In this document: in pieces, positions 40,418-42,569 of the stretch
Numbering within the stretch: the stretch's first letter is position 1
Layout: each line of letters starts with the position of its first letter
From: Pyrodictiaceae archaeon
GTDB taxonomy: Archaea; Thermoproteota; Thermoprotei_A; Sulfolobales; Pyrodictiaceae
Length of the DNA stretch: 42,569 nucleotides
Reading direction: 5' to 3'
Assembly (NCBI GenBank): GCA_027046265.1
Contig: JALTZF010000088.1
Location: 1 to 42,569, forward strand
Notes under the pieces: generated by a model
What the model saw: the letters and a program-made list of their open reading frames with translations, nothing else
Database searches by the model: none
What the model was told of the DNA's origin: nothing
Translations under genes and position numbers: made by a program

Positions 40418-40470
40418 ATAAGAGTAGAGAAGAATAGCAAGAGAAGCAAAAACAAGGCGGCTATCTAACG
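40418..40470 (-). terminator. Pyrimidine-rich tract downstream of gdhA, probable terminator
   Basis: On the minus strand, about 30-80 bases after the gdhA stop, runs such as TTGTTTTTGCTTCTC and TATTCTTCTCTACTC follow one another. Archaeal transcription commonly ends in T-rich tracts without a hairpin. The rest of the 173-base spacer holds only the promoter of the dehydrogenase gene. Confidence 0.4.
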
Positions 40471-40497
40471 TCTACTCTCAAGATTGTGTGAGATGTT

Positions 40498-41769
40498 TTA
40501 GAGTAGGCCGCGTAGCTTCATTGCTTCAACTACTCTCTTAACGGCTAGGGCGTAGGCAGCATCTCTCATTGTGTGTTTTGCTGGATCTAGCTCCTTGTGC
40601 CAGAACTCCCATACTGCGTGGGTGTTCTGTACCATCTTGTTCTCTAGCATCGTGCGTGCCTGCTCTTCTGTTATGAAGCCGCCCATACGGTTGTTCATCC
40701 ACTCAATGTGGCTCATTATCACGCCGCCAGCGTTGGCAAGAATGTCTGGTATTATTATCACCTTCTTCTGTAGTGATAGGTACACGTCTGCTTCAGCTGT
40801 AACTGGGCCATTCGCAGCTTCAGCAATTACTTTGGCTTTGATCCTCTCCATGTTCTCCTTTGTTATGACATTCTCTATTGCTGCAGGAACAAGCACATCA
40901 ACATCTAGTTCTAGGAGCTGCTCATTTGTTATCTTCTTCTCAGCCTTCTCGTAGTATATGACTGAGCCCTTTTCACTCTTAACCTTCTTGACTTCGTCTG
41001 GGTCTAGGCCCTTGGAGTTGTAGATGCCGCCTCTGCTATCGCTCACAGCAACAACTATTGCACCCATCTCGTGGAGGAACTTTGCTGCATAGTAGCCTGC
41101 ATTGCCATAGCCCTGGACTGCCACCGTCTTTCCTTCAATACCGCCCCACAGTAGCTTTGCAACCTCTCTTGCTGATACAGCTGTGCCAAAACCGGTTGCT
41201 ATGATTCTAGTCTCCATGCCGCCTAGGGTCTTAGGCTTACCAGTTATCATGCCAAACTGATTTTCACCAGTAATCCTGTAATACTCGTCCATCATCCAAG
41301 CCATAATCTGTGGGTTTGTGTAAACGTCTGGTGCAGGTATGTCCTTATCCACACCTATGTACTTGTATATCCCACGGATGAACCCTCTTGATAGCTGCTC
41401 AAGCTCGTAAGGGGTCAAAGCGTGTGGATCAACACGCACACCGCCCTTACCACCGCCATAGGGTAAGCCTGCTAGAGCGTTCTTCCAAGTCATCATCATG
41501 CTTAACGCTATGACCTCCTCCATCGTTGTAGCTGGGTGGAAACGTATGCCACCCTTGTATGGGCCTAGCGCACTATTGTGCTCGCTTCTCCAGCCAATGA
41601 ACACCTTTACCTTACCATCCCTCATCCTAACAGGAATCTTGACTTGGATCACTCTTTCTGGGTACTTTAGTGTTTCATAGACATTTTCGTCGTAACCTAA
41701 AAGGTCAACAGCTCTTTTCAAGATTTTTTCCTGTTCAAGAAGAAGTTCACGAGAACTTACTTCTACCAT
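40498..41769 (-). CDS. gdhA: Glutamate dehydrogenase
   Basis: 423 residues, typical of hexameric hyperthermophile enzymes. It interconverts glutamate and 2-oxoglutarate plus ammonia. Motifs: GPYKGGIRFHP, LPYGGGKGGVRVDP with the catalytic Lys, PAPDVYTNPQIMAWMMDEY with the catalytic Asp, AVQGYGNAGYYAA for the dinucleotide, and PAAIENVITKEN. ATG 41769; a GGGGTG sequence lies about ten bases upstream and a TTTTTAAC TATA-like box at 41795-41802, implying a very short leader. Coenzyme choice (NAD or NADP) is not decided. Stands alone. Confidence 0.97.
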   Translation of the reverse strand: MVEVSSRELLLEQEKILKRAVDLLGYDENVYETLKYPERVIQVKIPVRMRDGKVKVFIGWRSEHNSALGPYKGGIRFHPATTMEEVIALSMMMTWKNALAGLPYGGGKGGVRVDPHALTPYELEQLSRGFIRGIYKYIGVDKDIPAPDVYTNPQIMAWMMDEYYRITGENQFGMITGKPKTLGGMETRIIATGFGTAVSAREVAKLLWGGIEGKTVAVQGYGNAGYYAAKFLHEMGAIVVAVSDSRGGIYNSKGLDPDEVKKVKSEKGSVIYYEKAEKKITNEQLLELDVDVLVPAAIENVITKENMERIKAKVIAEAANGPVTAEADVYLSLQKKVIIIPDILANAGGVIMSHIEWMNNRMGGFITEEQARTMLENKMVQNTHAVWEFWHKELDPAKHTMRDAAYALAVKRVVEAMKLRGLL

Positions 41770-41830
41770 AACTTAGAGCACCCCTATTTTCCGTGTTAAA
41801 AATGAGCTTGGCTGGGGAGATTTATTGTAT

Positions 41831-41893
41831 CCGCTTTATGTTTAGAGTGGGGGAATAATTGAATGATTGTCTAACTCCCCGCTTTATATATTT
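41831..41893. promoter_or_regulatory. Direct repeats and TATA box in the gdhA upstream spacer
   Basis: CCGCTTTAT occurs at 41831-41839 and again at 41879-41887; between them GGGGGA and TCCCC can pair. The second copy runs into TTTATATATTT, a good plus-strand TATA box. Two further AT boxes lie at about 41911-41921 and 41961-41971, so the true promoter of the plus-strand gene at 41990 is unclear. Confidence 0.35.
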
Positions 41894-41989
41894 CTATGCG
41901 CACGTTATCATTTTAAAAACATAAAACACAATTAATCATAGAAGATCTTTATCAGGCGAAAAACATTAATTAACATCTCGGGAAGAACC

Positions 41990-42463
41990 TTGAGCAGTAG
42001 AAGAAAGCACGAAGACACTTATTCAAGAGGCCTTGTAGAAGGCACCATTGTTGTAATAGACCTAGATGAATTTAGCGCGATTGTCCAAGAGAGAGGTTGG
42101 AGTGAATACCATCCCAACCCGGTAACGGGGACACTAACACAGCTTGTTGAAAATTTCGTGAGAAAATGGCATGGCTATGTTGTCTATGGCTTGGACTATA
42201 AAAGAGGTACTGAAGAAGTTGTTATCGAAATCCCACTTACAACGCCCGAGGAGCTAATAGATGATCTTAGACATATAAAAGAGGAAATTAATAGACTAGG
42301 GGTTGGCGTGACTATTGTAGCTGTACATGGCTATGTAGGCCTTGTCCATAGGAACATAGATAGAAGAGCCGCCTATACTGGTACACCTACACGCCGCTTA
42401 GCACATAAACTTCTGCAAAAAGCCAAGCGTAAAGGTGGAAATACTATCATTATCCATAGCTAG
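41990..42463 (+). CDS. Small protein with a GGDEF/cyclase-like palm fold
   Basis: 157 residues. The order of predicted elements is that of GGDEF and nucleotide-cyclase palm domains: strand TIVVIDLDEF (Asp24 and Asp26 at the metal positions), two helices, a strand pair GYVVYGLDYKRGTEEVVIEI where the GGDEF turn would be, helix PEELIDDLRHIKEEINRL, strand VGVTIVAVHG, helix RRLAHKLLQKAKRKGG and final strand NTIII. The GG[DE]EF sequence itself is absent, so cyclic-di-GMP synthesis is not implied; GTP cyclohydrolase III and Cas10 share this fold. TTG 41990, with a GGGAAG sequence upstream, is the only reasonable start. Confidence 0.6.
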   Translation: MSSRRKHEDTYSRGLVEGTIVVIDLDEFSAIVQERGWSEYHPNPVTGTLTQLVENFVRKWHGYVVYGLDYKRGTEEVVIEIPLTTPEELIDDLRHIKEEINRLGVGVTIVAVHGYVGLVHRNIDRRAAYTGTPTRRLAHKLLQKAKRKGGNTIIIHS

Positions 42464-42569
42464 GATCTAGTTAACAAGTTTTGCTTAACTTCACTCCAGC
42501 TATACTCGACATGGACATGACTTGGTGACCTAATGTATTAACTAACTAGCTAAGTACAAAGTTATGGAG

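Noticed and set aside
1-42569. CRISPR arrays, insertion sequences or an integrated element with attachment sites
   Set aside because: No regularly spaced repeats, transposase or integrase frames were found, and the 3' end of the tRNA is not duplicated in view.

Overview
The window looks like a chromosomal segment of a hyperthermophilic crenarchaeon, probably of the Desulfurococcales/Pyrodictiaceae type. The evidence is a Sulfolobus-type OB-fold single-stranded DNA binding protein, archaeal EF-2, archaeal-type dUTPase, RNase HII, class II ribonucleotide reductase, ThyX, TATA-box promoters and short leaders. Many genes appear to start at TTG or GTG behind a GGAGGTG-like Shine-Dalgarno sequence. 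The species cannot be named from sequence reading alone. No rRNA, CRISPR array or insertion sequence was seen.

Layout. 1-672: 5' part of a peptide-type ABC solute-binding protein. 858-2240: two unknown membrane-anchored proteins. 2419-6863: SSB, cytidine deaminase, an unknown protein, GatB and GcvT. 7187-7262: tRNA-Gln(TTG). 7303-11052: tetrapyrrole operon hemL-hemC-cobA-hemD. 11310-16190: a small C2H2 zinc-finger protein, an atypical kinase-like protein, EF-2 and a basic winged-helix-like protein. 16635-19706: RNA m5C methyltransferase facing RNase HII and an unknown protein. 19985-21874: ClC-CBS chloride transport protein. 21990-25318: an unknown protein, a metallo-beta-lactamase-fold protein and a two-gene ABC exporter. 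25351-28075: FkbM methyltransferase, a degenerate EPSP-synthase-like protein and a small unknown protein. 28177-31120 is the most accessory-looking part: a surface protein overlapping a membrane-anchored trypsin-like protease, then a VapBC toxin-antitoxin pair. 31193-35153: thyX and the class II ribonucleotide reductase, sharing their stop bases tail to tail. 35304-39308: unknown protein, KaiC-like ATPase, a PTPS/QueD-fold protein without its catalytic residues, dUTPase, unknown protein and a COG1665-like nucleotidyltransferase. 39305-41769: glyoxylate-reductase-type dehydrogenase and glutamate dehydrogenase. 41990-42463: a small protein with a GGDEF/cyclase-like palm fold.

How the genes fit together. 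Cytidine deaminase, ribonucleotide reductase, dUTPase and ThyX cover much of the route from ribonucleotides and cytidine to dUMP and dTMP. hemL, hemC, hemD and cobA run from glutamate-1-semialdehyde towards uroporphyrinogen III and precorrin-2/sirohydrochlorin; the matching corrinoid-dependent enzyme in the window is the reductase. SSB, RNase HII and EF-2 are housekeeping.

The less explained content is: five GC-rich, hairpin-forming intergenic islands in otherwise AT-rich spacers (6957-7036, 11120-11275, 18034-18111, 19758-19870, 26317-26405), several next to TATA boxes; two catalytically stripped enzyme folds (26493-27806 and 36663-37091); a tandem 10-bp repeat and an overlapping small membrane ORF at the reductase promoter; and a two-tier inverted repeat at 3558-3599. 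All function calls come from reading motifs; no database search was run.
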